From MGBC163016 sp964518575 (GTDB lineage: Bacteria; Actinomycetota; Coriobacteriia; Coriobacteriales; Eggerthellaceae), in NCBI GenBank assembly GCA_964518575.1, contig CAZFGW010000014.1:1-55043 (forward strand): 55,043 nucleotides of DNA, in the 5' to 3' direction. The notes beneath the pieces were generated by a model. The model was given only the letters and a program-made list of their open reading frames with translations. It had not been told where the DNA came from and did not search any database. Of this stretch, positions 41,328-50,832 are shown piece by piece. A program made the translations under genes and the position numbers. Numbering within the stretch: position 1 is the stretch's first letter; every line of letters begins with the position of its first letter.

Positions 41328-44300
41328 GTGCTCTCACTTTCGGAAATAGCGAAGAACTGCACTTCAAAGCCCTTCAATCGGGGCGAAGCGCTTGCGAACA
41401 TGCCTCATGCCGTTTTCGATCGGACGTGCACCAAGCTTGATGACGCCTGCGAGATCACGGGATCGGTCATGGCGGCGAAGGGGCTTTCCAAAAGCTTCGC
41501 GGCAACAATTGTCACCGATGAGGAGTATGAATCCATCCTTGAAGCCGAATGCACGTGCCCAGCGAGTTCGCGGCGCGGATTTTTGTGCAAGCATTGCGTT
41601 GCCTTGGCATTCGCCTTCAAAGCACATCCCGAAACATTCCGCGGCTATCAAGAAGGCGACGAGCTTGATACCGCGCGCCCTATCAAAGAGATGATCGCTG
41701 AGGCACAAGCAGCACGTACGCAGAGCATCCCCGAGCACACGATCGATCTTGCGGTCACAATCAAGCGCGATTTTGACACGTGGTCAGTAAGCCTCAAGAT
41801 TAAAAGTCCCGAGGTGACGTATACCATTACCGATCTCGACCAATTCATTTCCGCGTGGATCAACGGTTCGTATGCGGAATATGGCAAGAAACTTAAGTTT
41901 GTCCATGACCGCGCGCTCTTCACCGCACCTGCCACACGTATCGCGGATTTCCTCGCCCGAGCACACGGGGTTAGGAAGGAACTCTCGAATGCGAACCCCC
42001 GCATGATGCCCACGCGGTCAAAACGCGAGCTCTATCTTACTGAGGGCGAGATTGCCTCTCTTCTCCGCCTGCTGTCCGATACCACGTTCGGATTCATTGA
42101 TACGGCGCTCAACCGCGATGAAAGCGCGCTTTTCATCTCTGATGAGAATCCCACACTCCCACTTGAGCTCTACCCCGATGAACATGGCGGAATCTATATG
42201 GAATGCAATCCGAATTTGATCGCCATCCAAGGGGCGGCGGGGCTCTTTCTCATTGATGATGCTTCGGTTCGGGTGGCGTCGAGTAAGCTCGAGAAGATGT
42301 CTTCCTTTATTAAGCACGTCTATCTTGCTGACACGCCGACCTATGTGAGCAAGGAGGATCTTCCCGCTTTTGCGCGACTCATCCTGCCTGCGCTCGGTGA
42401 GATTATGGAGCTGCACTACCCCCAAGAGCTCGAAATGCTTTTTGCCACCGATGTGACCATCTCGTTCTATCTCGATAAGACCGGACGCGGCAAAAACGAG
42501 CAGATCGAGCTCGAAGTGCGCGCAACATATCGCGATTGCACGATCACGCTTTTGAGCGCCTCTTCTCCCGCGGTACCAGCTCCCGATGCAACTACCGAGG
42601 TGCCGCTTCCCATCTATCGGGACGAGGATCGAGAACATGAAGCTATTGAACGAGCTTTCGCCTATGTCAATGCGGATATGTGTCTTTCGCTTGCTGAAAC
42701 CGATCGGGTGGGCGCGCTTATCTTCCACGGGCTCAGCGCCTTTGCAGAGCTTGGTCGCGTGTATACAACACCCGCCTTTGACCGTCTCCTCAACGCGCCC
42801 GATCCGCATCTTCACCTCGGCGTTTCTTTAGTGGGAGACCTCATCGAGCTCGATGTGCGCTCCGATGACCTCAGCCCCGAGGAGCTCGAACGCGTTTTCG
42901 CTTCCTTGCGACAGAAAAAGCACTACCACCTTTTGAAGAACGGTGCGGTGATGTCGCTTGCCTCCCATGAGCTCCATGAACTCGATCGGCTGATGAGCGA
43001 TTTGCACGTCAAACCCTCTGAGCTCGCAGATGGCTCGTATACGCTTCCTACCTATCAGTCGGTCTATCTTGATGAGGTGTTTCCCGAGGCGGACAAAAGC
43101 GAGTCGTACCGCCACCTTCTCGATCGCATACACAATCCGTTTGTCAGTACACCTGACCTGCCTGCGTCGCTCCTCTTGACGATGCGACGCTATCAGCAAG
43201 ACGGATTCACATGGCTTCACAATCTTACTGAGATGAACATGGGTGGCATCCTTGCCGACGAAATGGGACTTGGTAAGTCATTGCAGATTATTTCTGTGCT
43301 GCTCAGCTATCAAGAGCGCGGACTTCTCACGAAACCGGCGCTCATCGTCTGTCCCGCATCTGTTGTCTATAACTGGGTTGATGAGATCAGAAAATCAACC
43401 TCCTCGCTCAACGTGTGCGTCCTTGATGGCAACAAATACGAGCGGAGAGCGCTTCTTGATTCCCTTGCCGCCGGCGTCCTTATCTGCTCATACGACATGG
43501 TGCGGATCGAATGCGAAACCTTGGAGAAGATCCCGTTTGGTTTTATCATCCTCGACGAGGCGCACTACATCAAAAACCACGGGACCAAGACGACGCGCGC
43601 GGTAAAGCGGCTTGATGCTGAGCATCGGTTTGCCCTCAGCGGAACACCGATTGAGAACCGTCTGTCGGAGCTGTGGTCGCTTTTCGATTTTCTCATGCCG
43701 GGATTCCTGGGCAGCTATGCGCACTTCCGTCAGCGCTTCGAGCTTGATATCGTCGGCGGCGACGAAGCGCTGGCAGAGGAGCTCTCTACACTCATCCGCC
43801 CCTTCGTACTCCGACGCCTCAAGGCAACCGTTCTTTCCGAATTGCCTGAGAAAACTGAAACCGTCATCCATATTCCCCTTGAGACGCAGCAAAAGAAACT
43901 CTACCTTGCCAGCGAGCAAAAGCTTCGCGAAGACCTCAACCGCCAGAAGAAGACCTCTGCGAGCAGGGCGGCACGGCGCGCGCACGGTTCTATCAACCGC
44001 AACAGGATCGAGATCCTTTCAGAGATCATGAAATTGCGCCAGATTGCGCTCGACCCCGCGCTCGTGTTCGAGAACTACGAACGTAAGGCAGCGAAGGAAG
44101 ATGCCATCATGGACATCGTGACGCAGGCGATCGAGACCAAACGTAAAGTGCTCATCTTCTCGCAATTCACCTCGTATTTGAGCGTCTTGGAACGACGCTT
44201 GCACGATGAAGGCATCACTCCCTACGTTTTGACCGGTTCAACCCCGAAAGCAAAGCGCATCGAGCTGGTGGATGCATTCAACACAAATGATGTTCCCGTG

Positions 44301-44603
44301 TTCCTCATTTCGCTCAAGGCGGGCGGTGTGGGACTTAATTTGACGAGCGCGGAAGTGGTGATCCATGCCGATCCGTGGTGGAACGCCAGCGTCATGAATC
44401 AGGCGACCGACCGCGCGCACCGCATTGGTCAGAAGAATCGGGTTTCGGTCTACAAACTGATTGCGAAAGACACGATTGAGGAGCGCATCGCTCAGCTCCA
44501 GTACAAGAAAGCACAACTTTCGAAAGGGATCATCGGCGAGAACGACCGCGCATCGCTCGAAAGACTGACGATGGCTGAGATCACCGCGCTCTTGACGCCG
44601 TAA
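41328..44603 (+). CDS. SWIM zinc-finger SNF2/RapA-type helicase
   Basis: This 1091-residue protein has a SWIM zinc finger at 75-89 (CTC...CKH), a bacterial SNF2-associated region in the middle, and a C-terminal Swi2/Snf2 ATPase. Visible motifs are DEMGLGKSLQ (motif I), DEAHYIKN (II), SGTPIENRLSEL (III) and the final QATDRAHRIGQ (VI). Such proteins remodel DNA- or RNA-polymerase-bound complexes; the exact role is unknown. The start is GTG with TAAGGA upstream. It is a single-gene unit between efp and rnr. Confidence 0.9.
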   Translation: MLSLSEIAKNCTSKPFNRGEALANMPHAVFDRTCTKLDDACEITGSVMAAKGLSKSFAATIVTDEEYESILEAECTCPASSRRGFLCKHCVALAFAFKAHPETFRGYQEGDELDTARPIKEMIAEAQAARTQSIPEHTIDLAVTIKRDFDTWSVSLKIKSPEVTYTITDLDQFISAWINGSYAEYGKKLKFVHDRALFTAPATRIADFLARAHGVRKELSNANPRMMPTRSKRELYLTEGEIASLLRLLSDTTFGFIDTALNRDESALFISDENPTLPLELYPDEHGGIYMECNPNLIAIQGAAGLFLIDDASVRVASSKLEKMSSFIKHVYLADTPTYVSKEDLPAFARLILPALGEIMELHYPQELEMLFATDVTISFYLDKTGRGKNEQIELEVRATYRDCTITLLSASSPAVPAPDATTEVPLPIYRDEDREHEAIERAFAYVNADMCLSLAETDRVGALIFHGLSAFAELGRVYTTPAFDRLLNAPDPHLHLGVSLVGDLIELDVRSDDLSPEELERVFASLRQKKHYHLLKNGAVMSLASHELHELDRLMSDLHVKPSELADGSYTLPTYQSVYLDEVFPEADKSESYRHLLDRIHNPFVSTPDLPASLLLTMRRYQQDGFTWLHNLTEMNMGGILADEMGLGKSLQIISVLLSYQERGLLTKPALIVCPASVVYNWVDEIRKSTSSLNVCVLDGNKYERRALLDSLAAGVLICSYDMVRIECETLEKIPFGFIILDEAHYIKNHGTKTTRAVKRLDAEHRFALSGTPIENRLSELWSLFDFLMPGFLGSYAHFRQRFELDIVGGDEALAEELSTLIRPFVLRRLKATVLSELPEKTETVIHIPLETQQKKLYLASEQKLREDLNRQKKTSASRAARRAHGSINRNRIEILSEIMKLRQIALDPALVFENYERKAAKEDAIMDIVTQAIETKRKVLIFSQFTSYLSVLERRLHDEGITPYVLTGSTPKAKRIELVDAFNTNDVPVFLISLKAGGVGLNLTSAEVVIHADPWWNASVMNQATDRAHRIGQKNRVSVYKLIAKDTIEERIAQLQYKKAQLSKGIIGENDRASLERLTMAEITALLTP

Positions 44604-44677
44604 CGGGAACGATTGCGTAAGCGCGGCTAAAGCGAGCAGATTGCAGCGCTCCTTTGGACCGGTCATGGCGCGGGCGA

Positions 44678-46705
44678 TCATGCAAGCGCGAAGGTCAGCC
44701 TCATGAGCGCCGTATCAGCTTGCTGCAGCACCACCGACACCTTCTGACCCAACCGGAACAGCTTGCGCGATTCGCTTCCGCGTAGCGTTTGTTTGAGCGG
44801 GTCGTAGACAAAATACTCATCGCCTAGACTGCGAATGGGAACGAGTCCTTCGACACAATCGTCCAGGCGCACATAGATGCCATACGTCGCAACACCAGAG
44901 ATGAGCGCGCTGAACGTCGTGCCGATGAACTGCTCCATGTACACCACGGTCAGTGCCTTGTTGCACTCATACGATGCCTCTTCAGCGATGCGCTCCATTT
45001 CGGATGAGTGTTCGCACAGCCATTTCAACGAGGAAACCTCCTGGTCGAACTTCTCAGGACGCTTGGTGAGCTTCGCTTTCAACATGCGATGCACGATGAG
45101 ATCGGGGTAGCGTCGGATTGGGCTCGTGAAATGGCAATAGGCATCAAGACCGAGCCCGAAATGCCCGAGATTCTCAGGGGCATACACCGCGCGCGTCATC
45201 GCCCGCAGCAAAAGCATCGTGACCATATCGTGTTCAAGTCTGCCTTCGCTTTGAGCGAGTACCTCTTCGATAGCGAACGGGGACGATGCACTGAGCCCCG
45301 CTGCCATTGAGCGCGTGAACCAGCTGAATTCCTGAAACAGCACGACAAGCTCCTGCATCCGATCGGCTGTAGGCGGTTCGTGGTCACGATACGCACATGG
45401 CCAGTCATTCTCAAAAAGCTCGGTTGCCACGATTTCATTCGCGCAGATCATCGCCTCTTCGATGAGGGACGTTGCGATGTTCTTTTCGCGGATATCGATA
45501 CCGACGGGGTTGCCTGCATCATCAAGCTTCACGCGCGCTTCTTTCGTCTGAAACTCGATGCCGCCCGCCTCTAAGCGCATATCTCTTAGATGCTCAGCAA
45601 TTTCACTTGCGAGCGTCAACTTCTCAGCGAGCGTGTCCGCTGTATATGTGCAGGTATGCGCATCGATGATCGCACGCGCTTCGTCATAGGAGAGCCGCTC
45701 ATCGGAGCGCATAACGGCGGGATAAAGATCGTAAGAGACGATATTGAGCGAAGCATCGAGATAGATATCGACGCTCATGCAGAGCCGATCCTCATGCGGG
45801 CGCAACGAGCAAAGATCATTCGAGAGCCGCTCGGGGAGCATCGGGATAACACGATCGGGAAGATAAACGCTCGTTGCGCGTCGGCGCGCTTCAAGATCGA
45901 TCGAGGAACCCCATGCCACATAGTGGGATACGTCGGCGATATGCACGCCAAGGCGATATGCCGCGCTTTGCTGCGCATGATCGCACGTGACAACATCGAT
46001 GGACAGCGCATCATCGAAATCCTTCGCATCAGCAGGATCGATCGTGAATACAAAGCGCTCACGGATGTCCCGGTAGCCCTGCGCGAGCGCATCGAAGATG
46101 TCGATATCAAGATGCGTTGCTTCATCAAGAGCAGCATTGCTAAAGCAGGTTTCAAGCTTATGCCGCGAGATGACGCGTTCGATCAAAAGCGAGAGGTCAT
46201 CAGCGCTTCCGAGCACCTCTTCGACAACACCCGTTGCTGCCGTATTGCGCGTCGGGTACTGCGTGATCCGCACCCGGACAAGCGCCCCATCTTCGATATC
46301 AGGATTCTCGCTTAGAAGCGTGAAGATATCATGTCTGATCCGGGGATCTTCGGGAATCACGACGCCAAAGGGTTCCGCCTTCTCAAAACGACCCACCAGC
46401 GTGCTCATCGCTCGCTCGATCACCCGCACAACGCGCGCGAAAGGACGATGCCCTGCTTGCACGGATGAGTGCTTCGCATCTTGCTTGGCGGTGGAGGCGT
46501 TTTTCAAATGACTGATCTCCACAAGATCGCCGTCGAACGCATCTCGCATTTTCGACGCCGGAATGAAGAACTCGCCTTCTGCTGTTTGCACGAAACCGAA
46601 GCCGCGCGGATTTACTTGAATGTGCCCGCGCGAGTAAGCGTGCGGCTTGCCCCTCGTTTTCGACGCATGGGATCGTGCACGCGAACGGGCTGATCTGCGA
46701 CCCAC
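44678..46705 (-). CDS. rnr: Ribonuclease R (RNB family exoribonuclease)
   Basis: This 675-residue 3'-5' exoribonuclease has a cold-shock domain (GHIQVNPRGFGFV), the RNB catalytic core with DPADAKDFDDALS, and a C-terminal S1 domain. The N-terminal 25 residues are very basic. The start is GTG directly after the stop of the S41-family gene, with GAAGG inside that gene's end. Confidence 0.93.
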   Translation of the reverse strand: MGRRSARSRARSHASKTRGKPHAYSRGHIQVNPRGFGFVQTAEGEFFIPASKMRDAFDGDLVEISHLKNASTAKQDAKHSSVQAGHRPFARVVRVIERAMSTLVGRFEKAEPFGVVIPEDPRIRHDIFTLLSENPDIEDGALVRVRITQYPTRNTAATGVVEEVLGSADDLSLLIERVISRHKLETCFSNAALDEATHLDIDIFDALAQGYRDIRERFVFTIDPADAKDFDDALSIDVVTCDHAQQSAAYRLGVHIADVSHYVAWGSSIDLEARRRATSVYLPDRVIPMLPERLSNDLCSLRPHEDRLCMSVDIYLDASLNIVSYDLYPAVMRSDERLSYDEARAIIDAHTCTYTADTLAEKLTLASEIAEHLRDMRLEAGGIEFQTKEARVKLDDAGNPVGIDIREKNIATSLIEEAMICANEIVATELFENDWPCAYRDHEPPTADRMQELVVLFQEFSWFTRSMAAGLSASSPFAIEEVLAQSEGRLEHDMVTMLLLRAMTRAVYAPENLGHFGLGLDAYCHFTSPIRRYPDLIVHRMLKAKLTKRPEKFDQEVSSLKWLCEHSSEMERIAEEASYECNKALTVVYMEQFIGTTFSALISGVATYGIYVRLDDCVEGLVPIRSLGDEYFVYDPLKQTLRGSESRKLFRLGQKVSVVLQQADTALMRLTFALA

Positions 46706-48007
46706 TTACGCGCCTTCGAGCAGCGAACGCGCAGAATCAATCGCAATGAGCTTCTGGGAATTGTCGCTGTCTTGCGGATCATTGCCCGCCACAGCGATAT
46801 CGGGCATGATGCCCACGCCATTGATCTGGTGTCCGAGCGGCGTCACATAGTATGCAGCCGTGTACTTGACCGCACCGCCGAAGGAAAGCTCACGAACGAC
46901 CTGAACCGAGCCCTTCCCCATGGTCTTTTGCCCAAGGGTGGTGGCGCGCTGGTTGTCCTGAAGTGCCGCCACAAGCACTTCAGCAGCGGCAGCGGTGTAG
47001 TTGTTCATGAGAACCACCACGGGTGCAGAGGTCAGCGTCGTACCCGTTGCCGTGCGTGTATTCACGCCGTCTTTCGTCTCGATACCCACAAGCACGCCGC
47101 TTTGCACGAACAAGCTGGCGATATCGAGCGATTGTGTGAGATAGCCACCGGGGTTGTCGCGCACATCAAGGACGAACGCCTGAGCCCCCTGCGCGGTCAG
47201 GTCGACGATTGCCGCTTTTATAAGACTCGCCGAATTCGCCGTGATCTGCTTCAAAGAGATATAACCGACGTTGTCGTAGAGCTCTTTGGTGACATTTGGA
47301 ATATCGTAGTCTTTATAAGTGAGCGTTGTAGTGAATTCATGCCCACGCTGAGCATCAATGCTGATCGGGCGCATCCATGTGATGACCACGCTCTGATCGT
47401 TCTCCCGACTGAGCGCACCGATCACTTCGGACGCCGACCACGTGTGCTCCGATTCGCCATCAATCGCTTGGACAAAATCGCCTTTTTGCACACCGCGTGC
47501 TTCAGCTTGCGATCCCTCCATGACATCGATCACGTAGGCGCGTCCATCGTAGTCACCGAACAGGACACCGACACCGAGATAGCCTTTCTCGGAGGTTTCC
47601 TTGATATAGGATTCGTAGCGCTCGGAGTCGTAATATGCCGCATAGGGATCCTGAGTGGACGCAAGCAAATCGTTCAGCATCGACTTCGTGGCATCCGTCA
47701 GGTCGATCGTGTCCATGCTCTGCGTCTCGAGCATCTCCTCCACCTCAGACACGCGCATGCCGATTGAGTCATAGGAAGATTTCGCTGCAGCGGTGCCCTT
47801 GTTCGCCTCGACCGTGCCACTGAGGTTGAACCCAAGCGAGTTCATGAGTGCAACGTCAGAGCGCAGGAGAAAGCCCAGCACGAATGAGACAATCAGCCCC
47901 AAAAACAGCAAGAACACACCCGCGATCTTGCGATTACGGGCATGCTCCCGCATGGAAGCAGAAATCTGCTTGAGGCGAGCCGTGCTTTGTCTGCGCTTTT
48001 CAGCCAT
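46706..48007 (-). CDS. S41 (C-terminal processing peptidase) family protein, catalytic Ser replaced
   Basis: This 433-residue protein has a basic N-terminus, one transmembrane segment (about 28-48), a PDZ domain (about 140-220) and the S41 core. In the active-site region the usual SASASE reads TAAAAE: Ala340 stands at the nucleophile position, 25 residues before the conserved Lys365 (MGKGSVQ), the same spacing as Ser309/Lys334 of B. subtilis CtpB. It is therefore probably inactive as a protease. It follows ftsX by 15 bp and could act as a cell-wall regulator or scaffold; that role is inferred. Confidence 0.85.
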   Translation of the reverse strand: MAEKRRQSTARLKQISASMREHARNRKIAGVFLLFLGLIVSFVLGFLLRSDVALMNSLGFNLSGTVEANKGTAAAKSSYDSIGMRVSEVEEMLETQSMDTIDLTDATKSMLNDLLASTQDPYAAYYDSERYESYIKETSEKGYLGVGVLFGDYDGRAYVIDVMEGSQAEARGVQKGDFVQAIDGESEHTWSASEVIGALSRENDQSVVITWMRPISIDAQRGHEFTTTLTYKDYDIPNVTKELYDNVGYISLKQITANSASLIKAAIVDLTAQGAQAFVLDVRDNPGGYLTQSLDIASLFVQSGVLVGIETKDGVNTRTATGTTLTSAPVVVLMNNYTAAAAEVLVAALQDNQRATTLGQKTMGKGSVQVVRELSFGGAVKYTAAYYVTPLGHQINGVGIMPDIAVAGNDPQDSDNSQKLIAIDSARSLLEGA

Positions 48008-48022
48008 CTTCGAGTACGGGCA

Positions 48023-48937
48023 CTACACCTTCAGGTATCTGCGCATCGCGATAGCCGAACCGAGAAGACCGATGATGATACCGAACCCAATAAGCGCAAG
48101 GTAGATCATGAGGTAGTTCGAATCAGCCACTGTGAAATCAAGGAAGCGAATAGAGTTCTGCAGCGGCGGTATGGCGAACACCCGCAGAAGCTGGATGACC
48201 ACCACCGCAAGCAGCGATCCGATGAGCGCATGCAGGGCACCTTCCATGAGGAAGGGACCGCGGATGAAGCCGTTGGAAGCACCCACGAGCCGCATGATGG
48301 AGATTTCCTTGCGCCGCGCGAGAATGGCGAGGCGGATGGTGTTGTTGATGAACACAAGCGCAATGAAGATCAAAAGGATGATCAACGCGATGCCGATATA
48401 GCGCGCATAGGTCGTGATCTGGAAGAGCCGCTCAACGGTGCCCTGCCCGTACTTGATGGAATCGGCGACATTGTTCGGATCCTCGCAGATCTGACTATAT
48501 ACCGCATCTTCCTCAATGGCTGCCGCAACGGTTTCAACCGATTGCGGCACCGCCATTTCGATATCAATGGAGGCAGGCAGCGGATTGGTGCCATCAAGCT
48601 GCTCGATGATCTCGGGGTTCGAGGTCATCGACTCGCTGAACTTCTCCAGCGCCTGTTCCTTGGTCGTGAATGACACGCTTGCCACATCGTTCATTGATGA
48701 GATGGTGTTCATGACCCGCTCGATATCCGCCTGGGGCGCATCATCGGCAACGTAGGCGGTGATGGTAACTTCGCTTTCCACCGACTTCATGAGGTTGTCG
48801 ATCATGGCAGCCATGACCATGAACACCCCGATGATGAGCAGGGACAAGAAAATGGTTATGATCGAACCGAGTGCCGTCGAGAGATTACGTACAAACCCCT
48901 GCAGCGACTCCTTGAAGAAATACCCGATACTAGACAT
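48023..48937 (-). CDS. ftsX: Cell division protein FtsX
   Basis: This 304-residue membrane protein has the FtsX pattern: one N-terminal transmembrane segment, a large extracellular domain (about 60-165), then three more segments. With FtsE it activates peptidoglycan hydrolases at the septum. ATG at 48937 overlaps the end of ftsE. The next gene is the S41-family protein. Confidence 0.94.
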   Translation of the reverse strand: MSSIGYFFKESLQGFVRNLSTALGSIITIFLSLLIIGVFMVMAAMIDNLMKSVESEVTITAYVADDAPQADIERVMNTISSMNDVASVSFTTKEQALEKFSESMTSNPEIIEQLDGTNPLPASIDIEMAVPQSVETVAAAIEEDAVYSQICEDPNNVADSIKYGQGTVERLFQITTYARYIGIALIILLIFIALVFINNTIRLAILARRKEISIMRLVGASNGFIRGPFLMEGALHALIGSLLAVVVIQLLRVFAIPPLQNSIRFLDFTVADSNYLMIYLALIGFGIIIGLLGSAIAMRRYLKV

Positions 48938-49802
48938 CGAAGCCGTACACCCCCCTGTCCTGGTCACGAGTAAGATGACCGCGATCCAGTGCGATCACGC
49001 GCCGGCGCATATTGTCGACCATCTCGCGATCGTGAGTTGCCACTAACACGGTGGTACCGGTTCTGTTGATCCTTTCAAGCAAATCCATGATTCCGCGCGA
49101 TGTTTGCGGGTCGAGATTTCCTGTGGGCTCGTCGCAAATCAGAAGCGGCGGACGGTTGACGATGGCGCGCGCAATAGAAACCCTTTGCTGTTCGCCACCG
49201 GAGAGCTGGTCAGGCTTCTTGCCGAATTTCTCCTGCAAACCGACAAGCCTCAGTACCTCGGGCACCTGCGTTTTCACGACGTGCTTGCTCTTCCCGATAA
49301 CCTCAAGCGCGAATGCGACGTTTTCAAACACCGTTTTGTTCGGCAGGAGTTTGAAGTCCTGGAACACGCATCCGATGTTGCGCCTGAGATAGGGAACGCG
49401 CCAATTGCGCATGGAACTCAGGTCCTCATCAGCAACATAGATATGCCCCTGCGTCGGCTTGATTTCACGCGTCAGAAGCTTGATAAACGTTGATTTTCCC
49501 GAACCGGAATGACCGACGAGGAAAAGGAATTCCCCTGCGTAAATCTGCAGGGAAACATCCGAGAGTGCAGGCTTGTTCGGCTGCGCCGGATAGATTTTCG
49601 TCACGTGATCGAATGTGATGACCGGCGTCCCAAGCTGAGCTTTGCCCTCTGAGGGATCCAAGACGGGAAGCGCTTGGGAAAGCTGCGAGGTGAGCTGCGT
49701 TTTGCTCCGCGGTCTGCCCACTGCGCCAACCTGTTGCACCGAGTGAACAGGTCTTTTGACACCCTGTTGATTCAGTCTGTTACGACCTCGATCTAATGCC
49801 AC
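48930..49802 (-). CDS. ftsE: Cell division ATP-binding protein FtsE
   Basis: The ABC ATPase core begins at about residue 60 with VITFDHVTKIYP; Walker A is GHSGSGKST (97-105), the signature is LSGGEQQR and Walker B is LLICDEPTGNLD. The first 60 residues, basic and Gln-rich, are absent from typical FtsE (about 225 residues). The start is GTG with GGAGCAG upstream. A start nearer the ATPase core would be the ordinary form, but no better signal is seen there. Confidence 0.93.
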   Translation of the reverse strand: MALDRGRNRLNQQGVKRPVHSVQQVGAVGRPRSKTQLTSQLSQALPVLDPSEGKAQLGTPVITFDHVTKIYPAQPNKPALSDVSLQIYAGEFLFLVGHSGSGKSTFIKLLTREIKPTQGHIYVADEDLSSMRNWRVPYLRRNIGCVFQDFKLLPNKTVFENVAFALEVIGKSKHVVKTQVPEVLRLVGLQEKFGKKPDQLSGGEQQRVSIARAIVNRPPLLICDEPTGNLDPQTSRGIMDLLERINRTGTTVLVATHDREMVDNMRRRVIALDRGHLTRDQDRGVYGFDV

Positions 49803-49848
49803 AGTTTCTGCTCCGTTCGAATAATATTCACTGTAACCTTACATAATT

Positions 49849-50832
49849 TTAGCAATTATCAACGCGTTCGCATACCTTTTTCGCGGCGCGGGCGATCGCG
49901 GCAGCATCGAGCTCGAAATATGCAAGGAGTTCTTCGAACTCACCCGATTTTCCAAAACGATCGCGCATGCCAATGAATTCGCAGGGAACAGGCTTCTCGG
50001 CTGCGAGCAGAGACGCAACCGCATCTCCGAGGCCTCCGATGACCGAGTGCTCCTCGGCAACGACCGCGCATCCCGTTTTCGCAACAGAGCCAAGAATGGT
50101 TTCCTTATCGAGCGGCTTGACGCTGAAAGCATCGATGACCTCGGCAGAGATGCCCTCCTCAGCAAGCTGCGCTGCCGCAATTAGGGCTTCTCGGATCTCC
50201 ACCCCGCAGGCGATGATGGTCACATCGCTGCCTTCGCGCACCACATATGCCCGCCCGATCTCAAGCTCGGTCTGCTCAGCATACACGTACGGAACCGCTG
50301 CCCTACCCATGCGGATATAGACCGGTCCTTGCGTTTTCGCGGCAAGCTTGATGGCGCTCACACAGGCGGAATAATCAGCGGGAACGAGCACGGTCATATT
50401 CGGGATAACACGCATGAGCGCGATATCTTCAAGCATCTGATGCGACCCTCCATCGGGACCGACCGAGATCCCCGCATGCGTGGGTGCAATCTTCACGTTG
50501 AGGTTCGAGTAGCAGATCGTGTTGCGTATTTGGTCATAGGCGCGCCCCGTTCCGAAAACGGCGAACGAGCCCGTGAACGGGATCTGCCCCGCAAGCGCGA
50601 GCCCCGCCGCAACGCCGATCATATTCTGTTCAGCGATACCGACATTGAAAAGCCTGTGCGCATGTTCAGAACTTGAGGAGGCGAATGCAGCCGTCGTGGT
50701 GGAACCAGACAGGTCAGCATCGACGGCGACGACCGGCAAACCGGAAAGCGCGAGCTCGGTCAATGTCTTTCCATAGGCGGCACGCGTCGCTTTTTTCTGC
50801 GCGCGCATCTCTGCGCTTGCGAACTCGATCAT
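49849..50832 (-). CDS. Transketolase, C-terminal subunit
   Basis: This 327-residue subunit carries the pyrimidine-binding and C-terminal domains of a split transketolase: FNVGIAEQNMIGVAAGLA with the catalytic Glu, and GGSHQMLEDIALMRVIPN. It starts directly after the N-terminal subunit's stop. Together they exchange two-carbon units in the pentose phosphate pathway; a DXS-like role is unlikely since dxs is elsewhere. Confidence 0.92.
   Translation of the reverse strand: MIEFASAEMRAQKKATRAAYGKTLTELALSGLPVVAVDADLSGSTTTAAFASSSSEHAHRLFNVGIAEQNMIGVAAGLALAGQIPFTGSFAVFGTGRAYDQIRNTICYSNLNVKIAPTHAGISVGPDGGSHQMLEDIALMRVIPNMTVLVPADYSACVSAIKLAAKTQGPVYIRMGRAAVPYVYAEQTELEIGRAYVVREGSDVTIIACGVEIREALIAAAQLAEEGISAEVIDAFSVKPLDKETILGSVAKTGCAVVAEEHSVIGGLGDAVASLLAAEKPVPCEFIGMRDRFGKSGEFEELLAYFELDAAAIARAAKKVCERVDNC

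Noticed and set aside
44604..44677. Terminator between the SNF2 and rnr genes
   Set aside because: Only weak self-complementarity and no T tract are visible.
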